The translations under genes were made by a program, and so were the position numbers. The notes below the pieces were generated by a model. That model searched no databases and was not told the DNA's origin. It saw only the letters and a program-made list of their open reading frames with translations. Shown in pieces: positions 44,361-52,248 of a stretch of 64,000 bases of DNA. Source of the DNA: Magnetococcus sp. PR-3 (GTDB lineage: Bacteria > Pseudomonadota > Magnetococcia > Magnetococcales > Magnetococcaceae); the NCBI RefSeq assembly GCF_036689865.1, contig NZ_JBAHUQ010000014.1, positions 85,069 to 149,068 on the forward strand, written 5' to 3'. Each line of letters begins with the position of its first letter. Within the stretch, counting starts at the first letter, position 1.

Positions 44361-45269
44361 ATGTCTGATAAATTACCGGAAGTTACGCAACCTTCCTGCA
44401 CAACAGGTGACGAGACAAGCCCTGTGCCTAGCTCAGCAACCACTTTTTTACAGACCCTTCTTCTTGGTCAGAATGTGGATCCAACTCGAGCTATGCTGGA
44501 ACAGGCACTCTCTCACTATCTACCCGCAGAAGCGTTTGAGATTATTGCCAGCGCCCATGACGAAGAGGGCGGATCAGCCATTGTGAAATGTATGGGGCGT
44601 ACCTATGCGATTATGCCTCTGGATCAGCCGATGGCTGAGGATAGTTTTGAAAAAATTTTGAATTATGGCCCACAAGGTGAGGCTTTGCGGGAGCTGGTGA
44701 CCAGCCATCAAGGGCATTGGATTGTTTCTGAACTGTCGGGTGGGCAGGGCAGTGGCTTGGAAGAGACCATCTCTGCTGGGGTTGGTCTTATGCACTTCTG
44801 TGCTTTTTTGGGGGATGGGTTGCAGGAGAAGATCCAACCTTTGGGGGCTTTTTGGAACCATAGCGGTATGCTCTGTTCCTGGGCAGAGTATTTGGGGTAT
44901 GCCAATCAGATCTTTACCGCCATGGAAAAGCAGCAGGAAGGGGACCCTGAAGCATCATCGTATCTACCCGAAACGCATTGGATTGGTTTTCACGCCTCGG
45001 ACCTTGAAACAGGTGGGTGGTGTGAAACCGTCGGTTTGTCTCTGTTTACAGGATATGAGCTGGAGATGACCGTGGCGGCTTGGTCTTATGAGCAGTCGGC
45101 TTCTTATGTGCGTTTGGCCATACGGGAGATTTTTCAGACAGGGCGCATACTGCACGATACCGAGAAGTTGGTATTGAATGGCCAGACTACGGAGGCTTTT
45201 CAGGTTCAATTGCAACCTGTCGTCTCGGAGCAACCTTTAAGGTTGGCATTGCTCCCTGTCTCCACGTAA
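44361..45269 (+). CDS. DUF4261-type protein (second paralog)
   Basis: 302 residues. It aligns over its whole length with the preceding gene: FLQTLLLGQNVDPTRAMLEQ, MPLDQPMAEDSFEKIL, GMLCSWAEY, HWIGFHASDLETGGWC and LSLFTGYELEMTVAAWSY. The N-terminal tail is different. Function unknown. ATG 44361 has AGGTG upstream and is preferred to GTG 44352. A terminator separates the genes, so the copies are separately transcribed. Confidence 0.75.
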   Translation: MSDKLPEVTQPSCTTGDETSPVPSSATTFLQTLLLGQNVDPTRAMLEQALSHYLPAEAFEIIASAHDEEGGSAIVKCMGRTYAIMPLDQPMAEDSFEKILNYGPQGEALRELVTSHQGHWIVSELSGGQGSGLEETISAGVGLMHFCAFLGDGLQEKIQPLGAFWNHSGMLCSWAEYLGYANQIFTAMEKQQEGDPEASSYLPETHWIGFHASDLETGGWCETVGLSLFTGYELEMTVAAWSYEQSASYVRLAIREIFQTGRILHDTEKLVLNGQTTEAFQVQLQPVVSEQPLRLALLPVST

Positions 45270-45574
45270 TCCATTCAGCTTGGCGCTAACGGCGTTGGAG
45301 CTTACATTTCCTGGCCGCTTTCTGATATTTATTGTTCTTGTTTAAGTGTATGATAAATATTGATAAATGTGGATAGTGTGAAGCTATTGAATGTATAGTC
45401 TTATCCTATGCTAAAAAAAAGCAGGTTAGGGGAAAATTATTGTTGACCGATCAACATTCTTGTTTGTATCTTGTCTTTCGACGCGGCAAGTTGTTGCGTA
45501 CTTAAACTTTGTTAAATATCCCCGTAATGGGGTTTTGGATTTTTCTTTTTTACTGATGTATAGGGAGTTTTCCG
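45270..45574 (+). promoter_or_regulatory. Upstream region of the peroxiredoxin gene
   Basis: 305 bp, AT-rich from about 45320, without a gene. A small CCCC-GTAAT-GGGG hairpin (45520-45532) lies in the likely leader. No OxyR site is clear. Confidence 0.4.
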
Positions 45575-46171
45575 ATGAGCGTTCTGGTAACCAAGCAAGC
45601 CCCAGATTTTAAAGCGACAGCCGTCATGGCTGACAACTCTTTTGAAGAGATCTCCATGTCGGATTACAAGGGCAAGTACGTCGTACTGTTCTTCTATCCC
45701 TTGGACTTCACATTTGTTTGTCCTTCAGAGCTGATTGCTTTTGATCACCGCTTGGCTGAGTTCGAAAAGCGCAACGTTCAAGTGCTGGGTTGCTCCGTCG
45801 ATTCCCACTTCAGCCACTTGGCTTGGAAAAATACCGAAGTCAACAATGGTGGTATCGGTCAGGTTAAGTATCCTCTGGTTGCAGATCTGAACAAGCAGAT
45901 CGCCCGCGACTATGATGTCCTGTTCAACGATGCTATTGCGCTGCGCGGTTCTTTCCTTATCGACAAAGAGGGTGTGGTACGCCACCAGGTCGTTAATGAT
46001 CTGCCTTTGGGTCGTAACATCGACGAAATGCTGCGTATGATCGATGCTCTGCAGTTCACTGAAGAGCACGGCGAAGTATGCCCCGCAGGTTGGAAAGATG
46101 GTGATGCCGGTATGGAAGGCTCCACTGAAGGTGTGGCTAAGTACCTGGAAGCTCACGCTTCTAAGCTGTAA
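45575..46171 (+). CDS. Typical 2-Cys peroxiredoxin (AhpC/Prx1 class)
   Basis: 198 residues. Peroxidatic Cys in [17 protein letters not shown], resolving Cys in [15 protein letters not shown], plus [14 protein letters not shown]. It reduces H2O2 and organic peroxides with thioredoxin or AhpF-like reductants. The codon use looks tidier (more C/G-ending) than its neighbours, as expected of a highly expressed gene. ATG 45575 follows AGGGAG. It is a single-gene unit with its own terminator. Confidence 0.96.
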   Translation: MSVLVTKQAPDFKATAVMADNSFEEISMSDYKGKYVVLFFYPLDFTFVCPSELIAFDHRLAEFEKRNVQVLGCSVDSHFSHLAWKNTEVNNGGIGQVKYPLVADLNKQIARDYDVLFNDAIALRGSFLIDKEGVVRHQVVNDLPLGRNIDEMLRMIDALQFTEEHGEVCPAGWKDGDAGMEGSTEGVAKYLEAHASKL

Positions 46172-46195
46172 GCCTCACTTTACAGTGTGTTGAAT

Positions 46196-46229
46196 AAAAA
46201 ACCGCCCCTATTTAGGGGCGGTTTTTTTA
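46196..46229 (+). terminator. Rho-independent terminator after the peroxiredoxin
   Basis: AAAAACCGCCCCTA pairs with TAGGGGCGGTTTTTTT, a strong hairpin 25 bp past the stop. Confidence 0.95.
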
Positions 46230-46393
46230 TGAAAAGTATTAGGGTTTCTTCTCATGGATTGTGGCTGTTCATACTTTTTGGATTGTTTCGCGGTTACATA
46301 GGGTTGGGATCTTTGTTAAGCTGTACAAAGAGTATGGGACAGGGGTCTGTGTAGGGTGTCAAAAGCTGGACACGCCAAGGAGGCGAAAAGCGG

Positions 46394-46984
46394 ATGTCGA
46401 CACAATTGCAGTTAGATGAAGATTTCTTTCTTACCCATGAGGGTAAGGCGGTTTCATCCTTTGAGCTATGGTACCAGTGGGAGCGGGATGAAGAGGCCAG
46501 TGCACAGATGATGGATATGGATATCTCTGCCGTCATGCTGGGTATGGAAGAGCGTATGCTCATTGATGGGCAGATGATTTTCTTTAACAACCAAGAGTCT
46601 CCTTGTGGATCTATTGTGCATATGGGAGATGATCAGGCCAATGAAAGCCGTAGTGCAGAAGAGCGCATGAATATTCGGCTTGAGAGCATACCTGACGATA
46701 TTGTACAGATTGTTTTTTCAGCGACCATACCACAAGAGGATATCCCTAAAAGTCACTTGGGTATGCTGCGTCGAGCCCATTTTGGTCTGGTGCTACCAGG
46801 CCGTGAGCCCATAGAGCTGGCTCATCGTGAAATCCACCCTGGTGGTGAGGGTGAGTACGGTTGGTTGTTAGGTTTGTTGTACCGCAGTGAAGGTGATTGG
46901 ATCTTCCGTGCTGTGCGTGAAACATTGCCAGAGGGTATGGGAACCTTGTTGGACCACTTTGCGGTGGTACACGGTAACTATTAA
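46394..46984 (+). CDS. TerD-like domain protein
   Basis: 196 residues. It matches the TerD domain pattern: ELWYQWERDEEA (variant of the DxD strand), DISAVMLGMEER, FNNQESPCGSIVHMGDDQAN, ERMNIRLESIPDDIVQIVF, LLGLLYRSEGDWIFRAVRET. TerD proteins bind Ca2+ and belong to tellurite or stress-resistance complexes. Here it stands alone without terZABC, and the usual acidic Ca2+ motifs are only partly present, so tellurite resistance should not be assumed. ATG 46394 follows AGGAGGCG. The next gene starts 28 bp later, perhaps in one operon. Confidence 0.7.
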   Translation: MSTQLQLDEDFFLTHEGKAVSSFELWYQWERDEEASAQMMDMDISAVMLGMEERMLIDGQMIFFNNQESPCGSIVHMGDDQANESRSAEERMNIRLESIPDDIVQIVFSATIPQEDIPKSHLGMLRRAHFGLVLPGREPIELAHREIHPGGEGEYGWLLGLLYRSEGDWIFRAVRETLPEGMGTLLDHFAVVHGNY

Positions 46985-47012
46985 GTTGTGGTACAGCCTC
47001 AAGGGGGCAGGT

Positions 47013-47867
47013 ATGAAAGTTGGTGTGATCGGTCTGGGGGCGATGGGCTGGGGTATGGCCATGAATCTGCATCGGGCCAACTTATTGGAGGCTGTCTGGA
47101 ACCGTACCATCAGCCGAGCGGGTGCTTTTGAGCAGGAAAGTGGTGTAGCTGTGGCTACCGACCCCGCCACACTGGCAGGACGTTGTGAGGTGATCCTTAC
47201 CTGTGTGTCTGAAGATAAAGATCTCTTTGAGGTTATGGAAAAACTATTACCAGGATTAACGCCTGGTAAAATTGTGGTGGATTGCTCCACCGTAGATCCT
47301 CAAACAGCCATAAGCTGTGCCGAACAGCTCAGCTCAAGAGGGGTCCTTTTTTTAGATGCACCTGTGACAGGTGGTGTTGAAGGGGCAAAAAAAGGCACGC
47401 TTTCCATGATGGTTGGTGGTGATAAAGATGCGCTGGAGCTGATTGGGGCTCTATTAAAACCCATGACGTCCCAAGTCACTCATATGGGGCCTGTAGGGTC
47501 TGGCCAGGTTGCCAAAGCGGTGAATCAGGTGATGGTGGCTGGGGTGAATCAAGCGGTCACGCAGGCGCTGGCTTTGGGGGATGCGCTTAGCCTACCCATG
47601 GATAAATTGATTCATGCTGTACGTGGTGGTGCTGCGGGTAACTGGTTTTTAGAACACCGGGGTTCCACCATGGTCGCAGATCAGTTTCCTGCAGGGTTTA
47701 AAGTAGCCCATCACCTTAAGGATCTGCGCATCTGTCACACCATGACAGCTCAATCTGGGCTTGACGACACCTTTCTTTCTGACACCATGGGTGCTTATGA
47801 ACAGCTTATTGAACAAGGTCATGGTGAAGAGGATATCTCCGCACTCTATCGGCTAAAACGTAAATAG
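47013..47867 (+). CDS. NAD-binding beta-hydroxyacid dehydrogenase (HIBADH/GarR family)
   Basis: 284 residues. Rossmann start VGVIGLGAMGWGMAMNLHRA, substrate motif FLDAPVTGGVEGAKKGTLSM, catalytic-lysine segment GSGQVAKAVNQVM and cofactor-end FKVAHHLKDL. The family oxidises 3-hydroxyisobutyrate, tartronate semialdehyde or similar acids; gamma-hydroxybutyrate-type enzymes are also related. ATG 47013 with AAGGGGG upstream is chosen over the frame from 46887, which overlaps the TerD-like gene. Confidence 0.9.
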   Translation: MKVGVIGLGAMGWGMAMNLHRANLLEAVWNRTISRAGAFEQESGVAVATDPATLAGRCEVILTCVSEDKDLFEVMEKLLPGLTPGKIVVDCSTVDPQTAISCAEQLSSRGVLFLDAPVTGGVEGAKKGTLSMMVGGDKDALELIGALLKPMTSQVTHMGPVGSGQVAKAVNQVMVAGVNQAVTQALALGDALSLPMDKLIHAVRGGAAGNWFLEHRGSTMVADQFPAGFKVAHHLKDLRICHTMTAQSGLDDTFLSDTMGAYEQLIEQGHGEEDISALYRLKRK

Positions 47868-47948
47868 GCGCAGTTCCTGCACAGATACCCTTGGTAAGAG
47901 CCTGTCATCGTTGGCGGGTTGGTTCTTCTGGTATCCAAGGATAGCACC

Positions 47949-48665
47949 ATGCTCCATCTACGTTTGCTTTTGGTCTTTGTTGCGCTGCTTTTTCCGTTGT
48001 ATGCCCACAGTGGTGATATGGCCAAAAAGCTTCAGCAAGCTTTGCTTAGTCAGCCTGGGCTTGAGCTCTTTCCCTTTCAGGTTCAGCAAGTGAAAGGTCG
48101 AAAGGTTCGGGTTGAAGTTTTAGACCAGAATCGATGGGGCGCTATGCTGGGGGCCAAAGCCAGTCAACAACAGGCGGTGCAGATGGCCTATCGCCAACAG
48201 CGTCAGGTTCTGGCAAACGCTGTACGGCAACAACAGGGCAGTGATACACAAGTTCTGTTCCGCGCCTTACACTCGGGGCAGAACGCCCAAATTTTTACCC
48301 GAGTTTATGATCAAAAGCGTCAAGGGCGGGCGGGTGCTGGTGTAACCGTGCAGGCTATCTTCCGCCATACGGACCCTCGCATCATGGCTGCACTCCCTTT
48401 TACGGTGAAGCTAAAGTCGGGTACAGCCACTTTGACGGTACTTAACCCCGAACACTCTCCTCGCCCTCGTTTGGCACAAAAAGTTCTTGACCATAACCAC
48501 TTCCAAAAAGCTCTGGTACAACTCCCAGGTATTAAGAGTGTTCGTATCCAGCAGAGTTCTCAACCGTATCGGGCGCGTTTTCAATCGATGTTGGGCCAGA
48601 TCCGCAAACAGGGTGGCTTGCAGCAGGTTGAGCAGTCTTTGAAGGCTGTTATACAAAAAAGCTAA
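47949..48665 (+). CDS. Exported hypothetical protein
   Basis: 238 residues, not recognised. A signal peptide is clear (MLHLRLLLVFVALLFPLYAH, cleavage near AHS). The mature part is basic and Gln-rich, with repeated QQ (RQQRQVLANAVRQQQG) and two short beta-rich stretches. ATG 47949 has AAGGA upstream and is preferred to the frame from 47919. It is likely periplasmic or outer-membrane-associated. No lipobox is seen. Confidence 0.65.
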   Translation: MLHLRLLLVFVALLFPLYAHSGDMAKKLQQALLSQPGLELFPFQVQQVKGRKVRVEVLDQNRWGAMLGAKASQQQAVQMAYRQQRQVLANAVRQQQGSDTQVLFRALHSGQNAQIFTRVYDQKRQGRAGAGVTVQAIFRHTDPRIMAALPFTVKLKSGTATLTVLNPEHSPRPRLAQKVLDHNHFQKALVQLPGIKSVRIQQSSQPYRARFQSMLGQIRKQGGLQQVEQSLKAVIQKS

Positions 48666-49068
48666 TAGAGGTAGGGTTAAACATTGAGCCGTGTCTCTTC
48701 ATTACTACATAGCGCTCACTCTTTACATTTTTACTTAGCATAAAATGCAGATCCAATAATTGGGTATGAGAGTGTTGGATCTGCCCCATGTTCTGTTCCT
48801 CTCGAACACGTTTTATCGGGATGTTGAGCAGGTTTGTCGCAGGCCAAAGCTGTCATGCTTATAAGTCCGCGCACAAAAGCGAAGGGTTATTGGTGTTTGA
48901 AATGCAGGATGGTCTTTAGGTGCTCTTTGGTTTATTAAATCGCTGCTTTTAGCGGCCAAGCTCTAGATTATCCCGAAAGTGTGGAGGGGGCTTAGGTTCT
49001 GTCTGTCAGGCGTTGCCACATTATGGTGATTGGGTTTTGAGCACTGTCATCTCAATACGGCACTGTTT
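48666..49068. other. Intergenic region, no feature recognised
   Basis: About 400 bp between the exported protein and the end of bluB. I see no coding frame with a ribosome-binding site, no tRNA and no strong hairpin with a T-run. Confidence 0.5.
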
Positions 49069-49776
49069 TTACGGGATTAAGCGTTGTTGTTGTTCGTGCA
49101 AAGCTTGAGTCAAGCTCTCTTCACTTTGCTGTTCACCCCACTGATCATAATAGATCAAAGAGGCTGGGTCCAAGCGCTGTCGCCACCCCTTTTGAGCCAG
49201 TTCAGGTGTCTCATGAAAGTGAGAGACATAACCGATGCACAGATAAGCAACGGGTACGATATTGTCCTTTTGGATATTTAAAATCGATTTTAACGCATCT
49301 GGGTCTACAATGCTGACCCATCCAACCCCAACATCCTCAGCCCGAGCTGCAAGCCATAAATTTTGGACGGCACAGACGCTACTGTACAGATCTGTTTCCG
49401 GCATATGTGTACGGCCTAAGACAACAGGTCCACAGCGATCACGATCACAGGTGATGCAGAGATTGATTGGTGCTTCCATGATGCCTTGCAGTTTTAAGCT
49501 GCGGTACATCTGTGCCCGTTCATTTTCAAACTTCTCGGCAGCTTCAGAATTAGCTTTTTCAAAAGCTTGATGCATCTGCTGCTTAACCTTTTGATCCCGA
49601 ATTACCAGAAAATTCCAAGGTTGCATAAAACCAACTGAAGGGGCGTGGTGAGCTGCAAGTAATAGCCGGCTTAAGACATCATCCGGAATGGGGTCGGGAA
49701 GAAACTCACTACGAACATCACGACGTTTAAAAATGGTCTCATAGATTGCATGCTGCTGTTGGGGCGTAAAGGACAT
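49069..49776 (-). CDS. bluB: 5,6-dimethylbenzimidazole synthase BluB
   Basis: 235 residues. Diagnostic motifs: YETIFKRRDVRSEFLPDPIP, LLAAHHAPSVGFMQPWNFLV, and LGRTHMPETDLYSSVCAVQN. BluB cleaves FMN to make the lower ligand of vitamin B12. It differs from ordinary nitroreductases by the RRDVR and HAPSVGxMQPW blocks. No cobalamin riboswitch or other B12 gene is adjacent. Confidence 0.95.
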   Translation of the reverse strand: MSFTPQQQHAIYETIFKRRDVRSEFLPDPIPDDVLSRLLLAAHHAPSVGFMQPWNFLVIRDQKVKQQMHQAFEKANSEAAEKFENERAQMYRSLKLQGIMEAPINLCITCDRDRCGPVVLGRTHMPETDLYSSVCAVQNLWLAARAEDVGVGWVSIVDPDALKSILNIQKDNIVPVAYLCIGYVSHFHETPELAQKGWRQRLDPASLIYYDQWGEQQSEESLTQALHEQQQRLIP

Positions 49777-49943
49777 GAGTATAACCCGTTGGTGTCGCCT
49801 GGAAGGTGCGGGCGTTCCCGCCCCAAAGGTGTGGAACTTATCGCAGAAAGTAATGTGAATAGAAAGTCTAGCGGTGGGGGATGGTACAGATCAAAGGTAA
49901 AAAAGCAGACAAGTGATGAGAACAAAATTATTTATCACTTATA

Positions 49944-49978
49944 AATAAAAAAAGGCGTGGCTTTTAGGCCACACCTTT
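49944..49978 (-). terminator. Terminator for the minus-strand gene at 50153
   Basis: On the minus strand AAAGGTGTGGC pairs with GCCACGCCTTT (one mismatch), followed by a run of T. It is about 175 bp past the stop. Confidence 0.7.
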
Positions 49979-50152
49979 ACGCTCGGTCGGGAGCGTTTAA
50001 GCAAATATCGAATAAAAAAATGAAAACAGTGCCTCATGGATCGCATGAGTAGAGAAAAAAATCAAATAAAATCCCACATTAGTCGGTAAAAAAAACTGAT
50101 TTATCGAAAAAGTGTCCGTAAAACAGATGTCCCGCCTGAAGGATGTACCGTG

Positions 50153-50914
50153 TTACTGGTGTAGTTCAGCGGTGTCCCATCCTTTAAACTGCATGCCTTC
50201 TACGGTTGCACGTACCTTTCCTGACCAACTGGAAGAGATGTTGTTCAGGCTGGCTGCAAAGGGTCGTCTTTCACCTGGGGCTATGGGTTTTTCCACATCT
50301 CCAAGCACCCCCCCAGCCACCACCAGAGGATTGATGGTGCGCTGTTCGACTGGTTTGTCATTGCGGTCTAAAAATTCCATCACGACCCGTGCTCCCGTTA
50401 GCGCATGTTCGCCACTGTTGGATAGAGAGGATAAAGCCCGGCGTTCCCCCTTTGGCGCAGGTGGATAATGATTGCTGGAAGAGCCAACACGAATGTTCTC
50501 TAGCCGGATGCCCTGAACTACAGGTTGTTGATCACTCTGTTGTCCACCCTGACTGGCATTTTGGCTTGAAGCTGCTTGTGAATGGTTTTTAGAGGCACGG
50601 CTGCTCTTTCGTGAGGCTCGACTCTTTTTGCCGGTTATGGCGACCTCATCACGTTTTTTGGACTCTTTGACCTCTTTGCTATCTTTTTCCATTTCAACGG
50701 TCTGGTTGACTCGGTCTCCCAGATCAAACGCATTTTCCATGGAGAGAAAACCCATGAGGTAGAGCGTTGTTCCACCAATCATAAAAAGGAGCACAGAAAA
50801 CAGGCCAATGGCTTGACCACGGGTTATGCCAAAACGAGTCATCCCGCCTGATTCGGAATCATCTTCCTCATCATACGATTCAAGTTCTTCAATGGAATCA
50901 TCTGTTGCGTTCAT
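50153..50914 (-). CDS. Single-pass membrane protein with acidic head and Ser/Lys-rich linker
   Basis: 253 residues. An acidic cytoplasmic start (SIEELESYDEEDDSESGG), one membrane helix (~35-57, AIGLFSVLLFMIGGTTLYLM), a low-complexity Ser/Lys/Gln linker (~75-130) and a C-terminal beta-rich domain (~140-250; ARVVMEFLDRNDKPVEQRTI). The last part resembles DUF3426/FxLYD-type periplasmic domains, though weakly. Function unknown. It is preceded by a long AT-rich gap. Confidence 0.65.
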   Translation of the reverse strand: MNATDDSIEELESYDEEDDSESGGMTRFGITRGQAIGLFSVLLFMIGGTTLYLMGFLSMENAFDLGDRVNQTVEMEKDSKEVKESKKRDEVAITGKKSRASRKSSRASKNHSQAASSQNASQGGQQSDQQPVVQGIRLENIRVGSSSNHYPPAPKGERRALSSLSNSGEHALTGARVVMEFLDRNDKPVEQRTINPLVVAGGVLGDVEKPIAPGERRPFAASLNNISSSWSGKVRATVEGMQFKGWDTAELHQ

Positions 50915-51501
50915 ATGTCGCCGCCTGTGCCGAGTGCCAAAACCAACCCAATTATAGGTAATTTATGATCTGTTTTGAACGAAAAACGGTGTGCTTATAC
51001 GAAAATAGGCAAACTTGTCATTACTCATCGGAGTGATTAGATTTAGTCATTAGTAAAAAGTTCCAGATTAATAGGGTTTTATAGAGATTAAGAGGGATGT
51101 TTAACCTGCAAAAGAGAGTGGGTGTTTAATACCTGCATGATCGAATATAAAAAAGGTGTGAATAATGTTTTTCGAAATATAAAAACATCTCGTTTAATTA
51201 TAAAAGCATGGCTGTAAATCCTGCTTATATCATTACCATAAAATAAAGTGTGGTCTCTGTAGGATGAAATGCAAAAGCACGTACATGGAGCGATAAACGA
51301 GGTAAAAAAATGGATTGATTAAAGCGGTATCCCATTTATATCATTTATGTGGAGAGCTTTAATTGAGGCCCATAGCTTAAAGTCAATAAGCGTTGATGAA
51401 TGAACACGCTGGAGGGTTCTCTACGGCTTAGACGATCAAAAGAAATGGTTCGGGTTGTCTGTTCTTGTTGGTTTGCAACGGCTTTAATGGGTGTATGAAT
51501 G
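50915..51501. other. AT-rich intergenic region
   Basis: About 590 bp, clearly AT-richer than the surroundings from 50990 to 51340. A 67-codon minus-strand frame at 51345-51548 runs into the terminator at 51502-51537 and has no ribosome-binding site, so I do not call it a gene. The region presumably holds promoters; a nucleoid-protein-bound patch is possible. Confidence 0.45.
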
Positions 51502-51537
51502 AAAACGGGCACAGCTTTATCAGCTATGCCCGTTTTT
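51502..51537 (-). terminator. Terminator for the four-helix membrane protein gene
   Basis: AAAACGGGCA pairs with TGCCCGTTTT, with inner AGCT/AGCT pairing. It lies 30 bp downstream of the minus-strand gene's stop at 51566. Confidence 0.8.
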
Positions 51538-51565
51538 ATCTTACCCATGATCGTACTGCCCTGCT

Positions 51566-51976
51566 TTATTCGACTGTGACATCCCGTCGGGCTGCAACAA
51601 TGGTAATGGTAAAGCCAGCAATGACATCCACAAAGGCGATCAGTGTCAGGATTAGGAATATGGGGTGACCTGCCATAGGAATCATCAAGAACAACCCCAA
51701 ATGTGCCACAAATGAGAGCATGGAGATCATATGGTCAATCACTGAACTCATGCTGCTGCTGGTGGATTTGACCATCTCAATAAAGAGTAAGAAAATGGCC
51801 ACCATGATGAAAATTTCACCTGTGGTTAAAGTGATTGTTGCCCCTGATAGCAGATCAAACCGCTTGACAACAACATCCATAGCCTTGTCTGCATTGCCCG
51901 CATACATGAACTGTACCTGAGCAAAATATGCGGCCATCATAAATAGGTGCAGGGGGAGGGCGCGGAAGATACCCAT
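51566..51976 (-). CDS. Four-helix inner-membrane protein, unknown function
   Basis: 136 residues with about four membrane helices (LFMMAAYFAQVQFMYAG; IFIMVAIFLLFIEMVK; MLSFVAHLGLFLMIPMAG; FLILTLIAFVDVIAGFTITI). It ends with a cytoplasmic VAARRDVTVE tail. It is not a family I can name. ATG 51976 follows AAGGA and is preferred to the longer frame from 52033. It stands between an AT-rich gap and htpG (divergent). Confidence 0.7.
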   Translation of the reverse strand: MGIFRALPLHLFMMAAYFAQVQFMYAGNADKAMDVVVKRFDLLSGATITLTTGEIFIMVAIFLLFIEMVKSTSSSMSSVIDHMISMLSFVAHLGLFLMIPMAGHPIFLILTLIAFVDVIAGFTITIVAARRDVTVE

Positions 51977-52248
51977 TGTGTGTCCTTTCAAGAGAGTGCG
52001 GTCGGTATCATTTTTTTTCCGGCCACAGGTCATTTTAAAATTGATTGGCTGTGCGAAGCTTTACTGCAAATAGTGTGCACATCGGCTTCTTTTGTCTGTT
52101 GCGTGTGCAAAGAAGTTGCATGGTGTGAACTTTTTTTTGCCTAGACGGTTGCAAAGTGGCGCGGGGCTACCCATATATGCTCTGAACAAGAGATATAACA
52201 GCCTATACCCCACAAGGTGTATGGGAATAAACAGGGAGAACGCAGCCC

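Noticed and set aside
46394..46984. Tellurite resistance operon
   Set aside because: Only one TerD-like gene is present; no terA, terB, terC or terZ is adjacent.
46887..47012. Long N-terminal extension of the beta-hydroxyacid dehydrogenase
   Set aside because: It overlaps the TerD-like gene, and the internal ATG 47013 has a strong ribosome-binding site right before the Rossmann motif.
47911..48093. 60-codon frame overlapping the start of the exported protein
   Set aside because: It is out of frame with the signal-peptide gene at 47949, which has better start signals and a clear signal peptide.
49777..49943. Possible cobalamin riboswitch upstream of bluB
   Set aside because: I looked for the B12-box and conserved core and did not find them; only a small GC hairpin is present.
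51345..51548. 67-codon minus-strand frame
   Set aside because: It overlaps the terminator at 51502-51537, lies in an AT-rich gap and has no ribosome-binding site or family pattern.
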